From Sipunculus nudus (lineage: Eukaryota; Annelida; Sipuncula; Golfingiida; Sipunculidae): a stretch of 64,000 nucleotides of DNA. The notes under the pieces are model-generated. The model searched no databases, was not told the DNA's origin, and was given only the letters and a program-made list of their open reading frames with translations. The position numbers were made by a program, and so were the translations under genes. The stretch's first letter is position 1. Each line of letters starts with the position of its first letter. The stretch lies in assembly GCA_026874595.1 (NCBI GenBank), contig CM049306.1:35668019-35732018 (forward strand), written 5' to 3'. Positions 11,271 to 25,146 of this stretch are shown here, piece after piece.

Positions 11271-14034
11271 TGTGTGTTTATATGAGGCTACAAAATCTAT
11301 ATGACCAAATATATAAACGATCTTCAGAGTGCACAAGTCTGTTTGGTTTATAAAATTGTTAAATTAACCTTTCACTTGTACCCATGTAATACATTGTTTC
11401 CTGGTGCATGTTTTCACAGGGTTTCATGATACGCGTCTATTTGAAAGATAATCCATTGCTTTTATTAATCGGTGAATGACTTTTTATTTCATAGGTGTCA
11501 GACTTGTTATGTACGCGGTCCACTGTAATATGATTCGACATGTTCAGAACCGAATGTTTAATCTTTTAGCCTTTTGTATGAACTTTTACACTTTCTGATG
11601 AATACCTCCCTCTGTGCAAAACATCAATTAATCAAACATCTTAAAGTTGATATACTACAACATCAAACTGATTCGCCTGAAAAACCCGTTAAAATTTCTC
11701 CCGCTGAGTGAGCTATCAAACTTGCTCTCGTCGTATCGCTACGCTTTTGACGGATAGTGCCACCTGGCGAAAAATCATACAACCAATTTACGAATCTCTG
11801 GCCGTCCCATCGCACAGTCAGTGATGTTGATTGAACTGGCACGGTGTTAACGTGTGTCATGTTTAATTCTATGCATTTTAGTAGCGAACACAAACGCCTT
11901 GACAAGGCTATTTAACATATGAGCATAGAATTTGAACTTTTGGCCAAACTTACGCCTTGCAAATTAAGGAAAAAAGATCTGTAGGCTACAAATAGAAGTC
12001 TGCGGAACTTTCGGCACCCCCCCCCCACGGTCAATGTAGAAAAATTTGTCCATCTCAGTCTCATTTTTTCCCGAAGGAAGCGAGTAGAGTGTGTTTCACT
12101 GGGTGGTTCATTCATTTTAGCCCTCAGTCCATGTAGACTGATGGGCTGTTGTTGTCACACATGCCGTCGGGCAGGCCCTGCGTCCAACGTCCGTCCGTTA
12201 ACTTTTACCTTCGGAGCGGGATACCTAAAAAAAGAATTAAACAGTTTTACCTCATTTCTTCAGGGCAGATAGATGCATGTCATCAAATTCGTGGTTAAGT
12301 TCGAAGTCGGTGATCTTGACCTAATTTACAAGGTGGCTTATCTTTAAAAACTTACGACTTTAACTAGAAATAGAGATATATCTATAGCTGTAAATCCTCG
12401 TGAGCACAGACGTTCCGTACATGAAGATGTAACCATTGTAACCGTCCATGCACATTGTTCTGAAAGTTTTTGTCAGCTCCTGGAGATATTTTGGTCATGT
12501 AGAAGCATAAGGTAACAGCATTCACCGAGACGTATTTTGAAAACAGCCAAAAATGGTTTTGGATTCTCTCACTGAGATGTGTATTATAATCATATATTTG
12601 TTGGTGTAAATCAGTGTTTCCTGTGTTTTGTGGGTGGGTGTCTATGAGTGAGTGAGAGAGAAAGAGAGAGAGAGAAAATTTTCCTTTGAATATTTGGCAT
12701 TGTACAAGATAAGCTTTTGAACTATTATTTTAGTCCAGATAAAGACAGGCAACTGTGATCGCCTTAGCAGACAAACGGCAGGTTCTAGAAAATGGCAACA
12801 GATGTCGCCACCAGTAAAAAAAATCACAAACCCCACACGTCGAATATAAAGACAAACACACCCAATAATTTATTGACTAAATGTTTCCTGTCTGCTTCAC
12901 TTACCTGTTATAACCAACTAGCTGATGATCCCGGTATACCGGGCTTTTTACGGCGGTTTGGGAGGTATATTTACTGAGATATTGAATGTTGGCTCAATTT
13001 TTATTATAAAAGTTAATAGAAAATATAGATTTTTAGTGGGATACTCTCGGAATACGATATGTACAAATAATTTTTACTGTTATTTTGTGGCGCTGTGCTC
13101 GTGGCAAAAATCATATCCCGGTATGTTTACCTTGAAGACCCGGTCAGTGATGGTTTACATTGCGAACCGGAATGAGACGCGGAGGCATACAGTGTTTCGT
13201 TGATATTTGACTGGTTTCTATCGTTGGTCGTATACATATAAAGAATAGGTTGATGTGAGGAACACATGAAAGATTAATTAAATGTACGTTGCAAGGAAAG
13301 TGTTTCTGAAGAAGGAAACAGAAATATGCATACATCGTAAGTAGCAGAAGCGGGACTCCGTGCAGTGGATCCGTATCCCATTTTCAGCCACCGCAACCTT
13401 TATTTCATCGTATCAGAAATTTTGAGGCCTGAAACCCCCGACACCACCCCAGCCCTGTTCCTGAAACTGGGACCTTGAATTAGGTTTGTCATTAATCCTT
13501 CTGGGTTGAACTCTCCATATCATAAAGCGAGAAACATGTGTTTTTCTCTTTTACTGACCACGCACGTGGGTCAAATCCCTCATTGAAAGCAAGCGTTATT
13601 CATATGAACAATAGTCCTTAGTGTTAGAGGTCAAGTGACCACAATGCACGTATTCCGGTGATTGCCGAAGGCAGTTCGGCTGTGCTCGGTAAAAAAAACC
13701 GGAAAAATCACTCAAAATTATATGTATATTAAAATTATTTATTTTCATATCGCCTATGTCACTGCGGGGATAATAACCTTTAAAATGATGTATGGCACAA
13801 TATTGTACACAACGCGGTTATAGAGAACACTGCGAACAAACGTGAACCGAATTCCTTTTATGAGTATTAGGGTGTTCCCTCAAGTATTCACTACCCCTGG
13901 AATTTCTACGCCATGAAATGACCGAACCAGACCCAGAAAAACGCCACTGCAACCAATACCATAGTTGTAAGAGTCTACAGAGATTAAAAAATGTCCAATC
14001 TTGTTAAAGATTACGGATAATTTTGCTTATTTTT
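11271..14034. other. Intergenic stretch, no supported gene
   Basis: Short open frames only, none with family motifs. The segment 12117-12560 (with CCGTCGGGCAGG and GTCCGTCCG) and the segment around 12915-13180 (starting ACTAGCTGATGATCCCGG) look like old dispersed repeats by their style, but no second copy is present in the window to prove it. A GAGA-rich short run lies at 12648-12675. Confidence 0.4.
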
Positions 14035-16476
14035 ATGCCCCCGCCACAAAGTGGCCGGGGCATATAGTTTTACCCATGTCCGTCATTCCGTCATTCCGTC
14101 CTTCCGTCCTTCCGAAATAAAACAGTTGTACGGACTTTTTTTCGCAATGCCTGCAGATATTGGCCTGATTTTTGGTGTGTGGGCAGATAATGACCAGTTA
14201 CAGATCGAGTTCGCGTTTCGTCCAAGTTGACCTACTTTTGACCGTTTTACGGCTCCTGAACAAAGAAAATTTCATGAAAATATAAATTTTCATGACAAAT
14301 ACACATGTACTGACTTTTTTTGCAATGCCTGCAGATATTGGCCTGATTTTTGGTGTGTGGGCAGATAATGACCACTTACAGATCGAGATCGCGTTTTGTC
14401 CCGTTTGACCTACTTTTGACCATTTTACGGCTCCTTAACTTAGAAAATTTCATGAAAATATAAATTTTCATGACAAATACATATGTACGGACTTTTTTTC
14501 GCAATACCTGCAGATATTAGCCTGATTTTTGGTGTGTGGGCAGATAATGACCATTTACAGATCGAGTTCGCGTTTTGTCCCAGTTGACCTATTTTTGACT
14601 ATTTTACGGCTCCTTAACTTAGAAAATTTCATGAAAAATATAAATTTTCATGACAAATACACATGTACGGACATTTTTTCGCAATGCCTGCAGATATTGG
14701 CCTGATTTTTGGTGTGTGGGCAGATAATGACCAGTTACAGATCGAGTTCGCGTTTTGTCCCAGTTGACCTACTTTTGACTGTTTTACGGCTCCTGAACAT
14801 AGACAATTTCATGAAAATATGAATTTTCATGACAAATACACATGTACTGATTTTTTTTTTGCAATACCTGCAGATATTGGCCTCATTTTTGGTGTGTGGG
14901 CAGATAATCACCAGTTACAGATCGAGTTCGCGTTTTGTCCCAGTTGACTTACTTTTGACCGTTTTACGGCTCCTTAACTTAGAAAATTTAATGAAAAATA
15001 TAAATTTTCATGACTAATACACATGTACGGACTTTTTTTCGCAATGCCTGCAGATATTGGCCTGATTTTTGGTGTGTAGGCAGATAATGACCATTTACAG
15101 ATCGAGTTCGCGTTTCGTCCCAGTTGACCTACTTTTGACTGTTTAACGGCTCCTGAACATAGAAAATTTCATGAAAATATAAATTTTCATGACAAATACA
15201 CATGTACTGACTTTTTTTGCAATGCCTGCAGATATTGGCCTGATTTTTGGTGTGTAGGCAGATAATGACCAGTTACAGATTGAGTTCGCGTTTTTGTCCC
15301 AGTTGACCTACTTTTGACGGTTTTACGGCTCCTTAACTTAGAAAATTTCATGAAAAATATAAATTTTCATGACAAATACGCATGTACGGACTTTTTTTCG
15401 CAATGCCTGCAGATATTAGTCTGATTTTTGGTGTGTGGGCAGATAATGACCACTTACAGATAGAGTTCGCGTTTTGTCCCGTTTGAGCTACTTTTGACCA
15501 TTTTACGGCTCCTTAACTTAGAAAATTTCATGAAAAATATAAATTTTCATGACAAATACACATGTACGGACTTTTTTTCGCAATGCCTGCAGATATTGGC
15601 CTGATTTTTGGTGTGTGGGCAGATAATGACCAGTTACAGATCGAGTTCGCGTTTTGTCCCAGTTGACCTACTTTTGACTGTTTTACGGCTCCTGAACATA
15701 GAAAATTTCATGAAAAATATAAATTTTCATGACAAATACACATGTACTGACTTTTTTTGCAATACCTGCAGATATTGGCCTCATTTTTGGTGTGTGGGCA
15801 GATAATCACCAGTTACAGATTGAGTTCATGTTTTGTCCCAGTTGACCTACTTTTGACCGTTTCACGGTGGTCTAACATAGAAAATTTCATAAAAAAGTGC
15901 ACATGTACGGACTTTTTTTCGCAATGCCTGCAGATACGGGCTTGATTTTTGGTGTGTAGGCAGATAATGACAAGTTACAGATCAAGTTCCTGTTTTGTCT
16001 CAGTTTACCTACTTTTGACCATTTGACTGCTCCTGAACATAGAAAGTTTCATGAAAAATAGAAATTTTCATAACAAATGCATATGTACCAACTTTTTTTC
16101 CTCAATGCCTGCAGATACCACCCTGATTTTTTATGTGTGAGCAGATAATGACAGTTGCAGATCGAGTTTGCGTTTCATTCCGGTTGACCTACTTTTCATT
16201 GTCTTACGGCTCCTAAACATACAAAATTTCATGAAAGACAGAAATTTTTATGGAAAATGCACATGTATGGACTTTTTTTCACAGTGCCTGCAGATACTGG
16301 CCTGATTTTTGGTGTGTTGCTTAATAATGACCCGTAACAGATCGAGTTTGCATTTTGCCCTTGTTGACCTACTTTTGACCATGTGACACCTCCTGAACTT
16401 AAATTTTTTTCAAAATTTAACAAATGTTTCTAATTTGCCCCAGGCGGGGGCATTCGTGTCGTTCCGACACATCTAG
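14035..16476 (+). mobile_element. Helitron/Helentron-like non-autonomous element with 13 internal tandem repeats
   Basis: The left end is a hairpin at 14035-14063 (ATGCCCC..CCAC, loop AAA, GTGG..GGGGCAT, one mismatch), followed by short CCGTCATT/CCGTCCTT direct repeats. The right end carries a perfect hairpin GTGTCG-TTC-CGACAC at 16456-16470, then AT and CTAG at 16473-16476 with T following. A hairpin just before CTRR is the textbook Helitron 3' end, and internal tandem arrays are typical of Helentron-associated elements and bivalve pearl elements. Between the ends lie 13 units of about 178-181 bp. No Rep/helicase open frame is present, so it is non-autonomous. Several open frames of 60-65 residues inside it are only translations of the repeat. 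The exact left border is uncertain. Confidence 0.7.
14144..16400. repeat. 13-unit tandem array, period about 180 bp
   Basis: Units begin with GCAATGCCTGCAGATA at about 14144, 14322, 14501, 14681, 14861, 15041, 15219, 15400, 15580, 15759, 15921, 16102 and 16281. Spacing is 178-181 bp except for a 162-bp unit at 15759. The last two or three units are the most diverged. Units 3-5 match units 8-10 in diagnostic substitutions (for example CAGATATTAG in units 3 and 8, GATAATCACC in units 5 and 10), which shows a secondary duplication of a five-unit block. Confidence 0.93.
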
Positions 16477-18921
16477 TTTTATAATCAACATACTCAATGT
16501 ATTTCATTGATCCATATACCAGTGATGATGCCTTGTATATTATAGGCCCTAAATGATGTCTTTTGAATAACTGCGTGTAATTATAGTTTCAGACATACAT
16601 AGCTTCATCTTATATTGTGTCAGACAGTGTTTGTTTGCCTCTACTGACATAGGAACTGTCAGACCAATATCCCTGTCGTCTCCATTCTTCCGTCATCGTT
16701 ATTGTTCACGCCTAAAAGAGGGCTCACACGTAGACGATACTGCCATGTTGTGTCCCGAAGTGATATAGACTTAGAAAGAGACCTATTCACATGTACAAGG
16801 CATGATCAATATGCTTATATAATCAGGTATATTAAATATGAAATATACATGAAATATAGCGTTTTCTCCTTAAAGTATTATGGTATCTACCAATATTTCG
16901 TTCTAAAACCATTTGCTTACTGCTGAACTTAAGTGGAAATAAACTTGCGTCGGGCGCGATCAGTGGCACAAAACAAAACATAGCGAGTACGTCAGCCGGT
17001 GGCCGTACCGCGCGTCACAAATCAAGATTTTGCAAGCTTCAGTGTTTCTTCTGTCTTCTTCCTTTCATGCCTCATGCACAAGATTCTAGTCGGGCAGTCT
17101 TATGTTTGAGACGCACATGGGCTGTGCTTACACACCCAGCCTTAGCAGCGTATGACTTGAGATAGCAAGCCGTGTGCCGGGATGGTTTGGCTGTGAACCT
17201 TTGTGTGCAGCCGCAATTACCTAATAGCGTGAGATGGTACACGTACCTGTTATTGCAAATGTTCTTGTACATTTAAAATCGGAAAATGAGCTAGACAAGG
17301 TCGCAGAGACAATGAGAAATTTTCTAAAATGCCCGGTAATCTCTGATGATTTTTGGAGCGGGGTTAATTCGTAATAACATCGGGATACATCGGTAAACTT
17401 TGGCAGGCATCGATTATCATCAGTGGGGCTGTATAACGATTCATAGCACCTAGCTATACATACAGTGTCATATACCGTACCAGTATCGTCAGGTATCTTT
17501 GTATCGACAAGATGAAGATCAATGATCTTATGGTGGAAAGCAACTTCTGACAATTTACAAATAGTTTCTCAGCGCCATCCGAGGCATGATCATGTAATTT
17601 TAACGTCATGACTCATGAGTAAAAAAGGAGTTGACTGGCACCTGATTGGCTATAATTGCTAATTTTTGTTTTTGAAATAAAGTTTTTGAAAGATAGACTA
17701 TTTTCATTTTTTATATATATATATAAGATTCTAAATTTAATATTCAATGTATGTATCATATCGTGTATTGTTTCGTAAACGATTTATTGTGTCAGTATAT
17801 CGTATCGTAAGAAAATTTATCATGACGGACCTAATCGGATACGGTATTATCGCGATATTTACCAATATTTCCAGAGGTTTCTTGATGTTACCCTTATACG
17901 AAAGGGTTGAACTAGAGGAAAACATACAAGTAACAAAAAGCACACTTACAAGATTGAGAACAAACATATTTTAACAAACAAGGGATATCACAGTCGTTCA
18001 GAATGTAAAAATGAAACCTATACGGAAGACATCTCAATTTATTAAAATTATCTGGAATTAGTATCTAGACTGTTTTTTTTACATCAGCACCACAAACCTG
18101 TAATGTCATTCACACATGTAGTCACACGAATTGTGTTGGGACAAGCTTTTACGTTACACCCTCAATTTACGACACAGGTCGTAAATAGGAAATTCCGTCT
18201 CTCCGTTCGTGCTATACTACAGGGATCTTTATTCCATTGTTATTTCCTGGTACTTTTATAATTCGATAAATGATAATGCCTTGTCTTTAAAAATACTGAT
18301 AAAAATGTATAAAACCCTATTAATATTTTTCATCTTCAACAAGATGAGTATACTGAAATGGCAAGTAATTTAATATACACCTTAAGACATGCAAAATAGT
18401 AAAGCTCTAAACTTAACGTAAGCATTGTAGCTTTTCAACTTTTGTTTAGCGTTATATACTCATAAATAATTGATGATTACGAATGGTAAAATGGTCGTTA
18501 AAATCACAGGCGACAGAGGGCACTTTTAACACGCAAGATTAAATTGTACTTGGGCAGAGTTCCAACCAGAATTTCCTGTTTTGTTAGATCGCTCTGTGTC
18601 GTATATGTTTTCAGGATTAAACTTCTTAAACTCTAATATCCAACTCTGTGCAAGTTTTCCAAAGGTAAATGATCAGCTTTTTTTACTTCTGATTTAAGCG
18701 TCCGTTTCGTATAGGTATTTTCTTGATTCTTACTCAAAGACCAATCACGTTGTGTCACATGAATCACTGGAACCCTTCTCTAAAGTACACATGCAAAATG
18801 TCTTCAAAGTACACATAAATGCAAAACAAATATCAGAAGGTCATAAAATGACAAAATACCGACATGGCACTCAAAATTAAACAAAATACTTCAAACATAT
18901 TAAGATAAATGATTATTGAGA
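16477..18921. other. Intergenic stretch, possible 3' region of the coiled-coil gene
   Basis: No supported coding region. TTTATT (minus-strand AATAAA) occurs at 18228-18233 and 18038-18043 and may mark the 3' end of the minus-strand coiled-coil gene. A short TA run lies at 17714-17725. A GC-richer patch at 16940-17030 has several CpG but no other promoter feature that I can support. Confidence 0.35.
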
Positions 18922-19647
18922 CTAGCTTAAGCTACTGGAAACAGACGGTCGTCTGCCCATTGCTGATTTCACTCTACGGTGTGTCAGCCTAAGTGACGTC
19001 AAATCGGGTGATGCATTGCTAGGCCTGCGCGGCATTACTTTTCCGGTACGTTGCATCATGGGTAAAACAGGTTTCAATTCCTCACCAAACTTCGTGATTA
19101 AAGCTTCGTTCTGTTCCCGGAGGTCAATCACCTCCCGTTTGACCTCCACAAACTGCTGAAACCTCGAGTCTCTAGAAAGTTTTCTACGCAGGCGCTCTAT
19201 TTCCTGAAGAGCAGCGTCTAACTGAGCCTGTAAATCTAACTGCCTTTCATTACCTTGTGTAACCTCTGAATTTAAACGTTCTATTTCCTGACGTAATATT
19301 TCAATCATTTCTTCACATTCCATCTCCTTTTGTCTGAACCTTTTAGTCTTTATCTCAATGTCATCCAGTAGAGAAGACAACTGAGCCTGGAGATCGTTAA
19401 CCTTAGCGTCTTTTGCGGCGTTCTCCTTTTTTAGACTCTCCAGTGACTCTGTCACCTGGTCAACTTGTACTTTCAGTTTACGTACAGTACTTTGCGCGCC
19501 TTGAAGGTCCGTGCTAAGTCGATCATTTGCATGGTTTAGCGCCGTTATTTCTGCCGTCTGCTTTTGCATGTGCTCCGCCATCTTTTTGTTTTTCGTCTGT
19601 AGTTGCTCATTGTCAGACTGCAGTGCTTCCAATCGAATTTGCAAAAG
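18922..19647 (-). CDS. Last exon of the coiled-coil gene
   Basis: Encodes 241 residues starting LLQIRLEALQSDNEQLQ after the acceptor TTTCAG. Heptads run through most of it with few breaks, then a Pro-containing break (KPVLPMM) and a basic Ser-rich tail. The ATG that opens the longer reading frame at 19674 lies in the intron and is not a start. Confidence 0.9.
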   Translation of the reverse strand, partial: LLQIRLEALQSDNEQLQTKNKKMAEHMQKQTAEITALNHANDRLSTDLQGAQSTVRKLKVQVDQVTESLESLKKENAAKDAKVNDLQAQLSSLLDDIEIKTKRFRQKEMECEEMIEILRQEIERLNSEVTQGNERQLDLQAQLDAALQEIERLRRKLSRDSRFQQFVEVKREVIDLREQNEALITKFGEELKPVLPMMQRTGKVMPRRPSNASPDLTSLRLTHRRVKSAMGRRPSVSSSLS

Positions 19648-22600
19648 CTGAAACAAAATATCACAAAATACCAATTAAAGGTTTGTAATTGTATGATCTG
19701 CAGCACGTTAGGAAATGTAAAAGTAACGAAAAAAATAGCACTCGACCAGAAAGTAAGACAATCCCTAGAGGAAATTGGCTCAAGAATTTTTACTCTTTTG
19801 AAAATCGGCAATATTTTTTGGGTTCGATAATATGTCATGTAGACTATAAAATATTATACGAAACAAAATCTGAAATTGATTCGTATAATCTTTGGTAAAT
19901 TGGAAACTGATATGAAAAGGACATATCTGATATCAGAAATATGTTGATTACATATGACATATTTTTAGCTGTATAACATTTGCCTGACCTTCATTTTAGC
20001 TTCGTTCTTTTTGTATATACTGATTTCATATTCATGTTGATCATTCACGGCTAACAATCTTCTTATTTCGGCCTCCAACTGAAAGCAAATACATAAAATG
20101 TGAATTCAACTTGGAACGTTTAGAAAGTGACCTAGTCTTTAATTTCTTGACAATGCATCGTTGCCCTTTAGATTCCAAATATCTTTTATATAACTGTCTA
20201 CATAATTTTTACCTTTTTTATTGCATCTTCATTTCTGCAGTCCCTTGGACACTTTATTTGGAAACTTTATATCATTAGTGGAAGTAGGAAAGAACTTCCA
20301 TTTAGGTTTTATTTAAAAGCGCAACTGGTCGCATGATATTTTTCCATCGCAAATTAGATTAAGGTAAACGTATAATAATTTATTATGCAATACATGGTTG
20401 TATAACCTGAAAGATAAAACACGGGAATTAGAAAACACAGCTATATGCCATGGAGCATTTGTTTTTATCAAATAATGAAAAACAAAAAATATTTTCAACA
20501 ACAATTCATTGCCGTATGAAAAATATGATAAGTGCAGATCTGATAAATGGAATATGAGAGTATAGGAGAAAAACGCCTTTATATTGATAGCTAGTATTAT
20601 TATTGTTTCACTTGTAACAGGTAACTGATAAGCCGACGGACACAGAAATCAATAGTCCGGTGAGGAGAGATTATAGTTTATGAAAAATATGGGCAAGATA
20701 ACAGGGAAATTATGAACACTGTAACAGCGCATGCCTGGCAGCGGCTAAAATGTTGGGTTATTCCTGGAATGGTTTCCTGGCAACGGAGAAATAAATCAAA
20801 CATGGCGGCTTGTTTGCTTACCGTCATTTTCTCTTGGTGCCATTCTTTTTGCCGTTGTTCCAGCTCTCTCAATCTGGCAAGAGCCTGCGGAAAAAAAGAA
20901 AATATTAATAAAAATGTTTAATATTCACCCTTATATGATTTTCTGTTAACAAACAGATGTGTTTGATATTTGTTTAGCTGAAATCCTTCTATGGCAAATG
21001 TCTTATGAAAGCTGAGGTAGTGCATATGCATTCTGGGCTGTAAGCTTTAACATTCTAGACTGATGCTGTGCAGATGATACACAAGATTTCTGAAGAAATC
21101 CAGACCCATCACCAATTTCTTTGTTCCCGATGAACTAATCTATATTCGCGTAAGTGTAAGTTTAAATTTAATAAATTTCTAATTTATTTTTGAGTCCATT
21201 TTAAAATTATCGGTGATGGGGCTGGAAAGGAAAGAAAGCAAGCAGACAACACTGAAAGAATCGATTACAATAAAACTGTAATTGATTTTCTTATATATAT
21301 GCAGCTCATTTTTTCAAATGCATAATTGTTACACTTCAAACCATATCGCCAGCTGGCGCACTACCGAGCTATATATAATATTATATACATCATATTAAGT
21401 ATATAAACTGTGTATCAAGAAAAGAGAGTTTATCTCCTGTACTCTAAAAGACAAAGTTACAAAGTCTAACACCAGTTAAAGAAAAGATAAAGATATTGCG
21501 ATAAGGTGATCACTCACTTTTGAAATAAAGTCAGATACGTGCACCTATGCTTCACGTCTGTGCCACATGTTGCCCATATATTAATATAAGCAGATTATCA
21601 CCAATTCTTACCATTAATTTTTCTAGGTTGGCTTCCTTAGACTTTTCCTGAAGTCGGCAGATTTCTTGTCTTAACTGTAAGAGTGAGTTAGAAAGAAAAT
21701 ATGGACAGCCTAACAAACTACCAGAATAAGGGGAAAAAGAAAATTGTTTAGTAAATTTGGTCATGAAACCTATGATAACAAGTATTATATGAAAATATCA
21801 TAAATTTAGTCTGAAGAAATTTATAAAAATAGTTTGATCCTGCAGTTAAAAATTGTCAAAGTATGAAAACAATAGTAAACCACAAATACAGAAATGACAT
21901 TCCAAAACAAGAAAAAAAAATAAAAGACATGTATCATTGAAAAGGAAACAGATACATTTAAATACCCTTATTTACGACACGAAAAACATATCATTCTAAA
22001 TTGTATTACACAACATATTTTGTTTAAGAGTTCATCCACACCCTTTTACTGGAACACCATGGACCGATTTGATATTACTGCAAACGGTCACCCGAATAAA
22101 ATTCACCTGTCCTTAATACAATAATCAGTAAACTTAGATTTTTTGTTAATTTATAGGGCCATATGTTTGAAACTGATTGATTGTTTATGCCAGGCCAGTT
22201 GTTTCTTTTTTTTTTCTAAAAACACTGCTGATATTGTAGCTGGCTGTACGGTTTAAAATTGGCGATATTGAAATTTTCGCGTAAATGATACCTTCGAAAA
22301 TAAAACGGTTCATCGACACAGGTGAACTGCCACCCATTTTTCCCGGTAAAAAGTGGACATCCTACATTTTTGTGATCCTTAGACCTTAACCTTTACAAAA
22401 AATATGGTGCCAATTTTTCTATAGTGGTTTTGTCATTTTTTCAGGACAAATTTGATTTTAGAGTAGAAATTTAAGGCCAATATATATAAATATTTATTAC
22501 AGAGGGAAATTTAGAAACAAAACACCTCAAAATGGTTGGTAAGATATATTACATCACAATAAACTAGACTAGACACACAAAGACTGCGTTAAGAAATTTA

Positions 22601-23316
22601 TTCCAATATTAGAGAGCACTCGTAGAGCGTATACCTCCGCCTACACATGGATCCGCATCAAGATCCATCAGACTAACCAGGAAAAATTAATCAACTGTTG
22701 TATGGCCACCGGTATATTGTTTCACAAAATTTCATTGATAAATTCATTAAAAGATTTGTATATAGACACCAAGGTATCCTGGGGAAGTTTGTGGAATGTG
22801 TTTGGCGGACCACTTGCTCATTTCAGATAACCTGTATCGTACACAGTATATATATATAGCTCCGTTTTCCCTGGTTTTAACCATTGACTATACATATTTG
22901 CTTCATTCATACATAACATATGAAAATTGACCTGTTATTCTTCCATTTTATTTGATTTTGCTATTGCGCTATCCTATTGTTCGATTATTACATCACAAAC
23001 ATCACAATCCGCTCGCTGATGGTGAAGGTATATAGAATCCTGTCTCTTACGGTTAGTTTAACCAAAGTATATCTAAACGTTCCTAAGGAATTCTAATGAG
23101 TATTTTTATGTTTCGGTCACGATCAAAGACACAATTTATAAAAGTTTTAGGCGGATGACTGATTCTTTTTAGATATTTTGTGAGGAATAAACAACAGACA
23201 AAAAGGACAAATTTGACTTGATTTATTGCCAGATCCTCACTAACCCAAGCCAAAGTTTTAGGAAATGCTACCTAGTCCAACATTCACAGTGAAATGAAGT
23301 ACATATTAAGAAACAA

Positions 23317-23369
<53 letters not shown>

Positions 23370-24866
23370 TAATAACAACCGTGGTCATATAACCTCAGCT
23401 TTGTGCGGGCAATATCATATCATTTGGAAGCAATTATACCTTCTTTGGAGTCGCTATTCTCATCAGTTATTTTACTATTCATTGCAAATCTTTTGTCAAC
23501 TGGGCTCATAAGGCAATTTACAGCAGACAACTATTTACAGACATTTACAGTAGAATGAAAATGTAAAGGACATAATTAGCATTGAATGAAATGCATGTTT
23601 TGCTGATGAATTCATTAAGGAGAGTGTTTCAAGAAAAAAAAACAAAGGGACCTTAGAAAATGTAGAAGTTTGAGAAAAGTCCTGTTGAAGGAAACAAATT
23701 TGAAATTAAATATCAAATCATAACAAAAAAGTGTCATCAAGAGTCATAATGTTATCGTTCGTGTTTTCAAATGTTCTTCTATCCCCCCCCCCCCCCCCCC
23801 CGAAGGTCTATTTTTAAAACGATTTATGGGAATATAAAACCGAGGCATTCAGGATATACCAGTACAATTACAAAAACGGACAAATTTTAACATAAACTAT
23901 GGTAAAAGCAATGGTTAAGTTTAAATATAACAACGGTAAAGTTAAATGCTTTTTATTATTGAATTCTTGTCGCTTTTTTTCATTATCTTAAATTTAAATG
24001 ACTTGTGATGGCACAATGGCAACAAAGGCTTCATCTTTCCGAACAAGATCACTGGTACAACATTTTTTAAATGAAAATAGTAATCTGTAGATAATGATAG
24101 TACTCAGTTCGTACTATCTATATATAATGCAAACTATGAAATGAAGAATGAAGAACAGAACTATTCTGCATGATATTTATAAAATCTGATTGGTTATGTC
24201 ATTAAATGCAGGGTATGTCAGATGCAGCAGCGGAATGTACATCTTTGATTGGAGCCCATGTTCTTTTTATCACTTTTATAGCAAATAACTTCAGACAAAA
24301 ACTAAAGAATTGTATGCCTGCTTAACTAATGCTCGTTTCCCTTAAATCGTGATTAAGAACAATTTTATTAAGTGCACAAGCTAACAAAATGACATGTGCC
24401 TTATACAAGAAACAAACGCCTTGCTTTTTTTTTAATATTAAGTTATTGTAATTTTAATAAAATCCATAAAATCAATAACAAATTGTTTGGGCTATAATAT
24501 GGGGGTCGGTATAGAGGAAGTCAAAATTAACTCCTTTTTAAGTACATTTAACTTGTCTGATATGGCACATTTTCAAGTAATTCTCAAGTACCTAAGTCTC
24601 AAATAATCTGAACTTAGTTCGTGTTTCTTACTACTCGTCCAACTTACTACTTAATGATCTCACCTTAATAATAAATTGTTAAAAAGTAGAAATAATTAAA
24701 TCATTATTTGTATGTTTATTTGGCAAATGTAAAAATTAAATATGAAAACGTGTCTTGTAAAACAATATTTTATTTTAAATGATTTTGGAAGAAAATACAA
24801 TTGTGTATTAATGCAATCGAGGTCGATATATATATATATATATATATAATATTATATAATATACTA

Positions 24867-24922
<56 letters not shown>

Positions 24923-25082
24923 TAATATAATAATTAGTGGTATAGCCATATTAGTCTGTAGTCGCAGTGTGGGTTTGGAGTAAGCGTGACGCCTTTTAGA
25001 TATAGAATAATATTAATAAACATGTTACTATCTATAAGGCGTCACTCCCACTCTCTACATATATAAATAAATATGTGTGTGT

Positions 25083-25146
<64 letters not shown>

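Noticed and set aside
14829-15945. Frames of 62-65 codons with LASFLVCGQIITSYRSSS
   Set aside because: They recur once per 180-bp unit and are only the repeat read in one frame.
20712-20921. 69-codon plus-strand frame starting near CATGGCGGC
   Set aside because: It lies across a confirmed exon of the minus-strand coiled-coil gene in the opposite sense.
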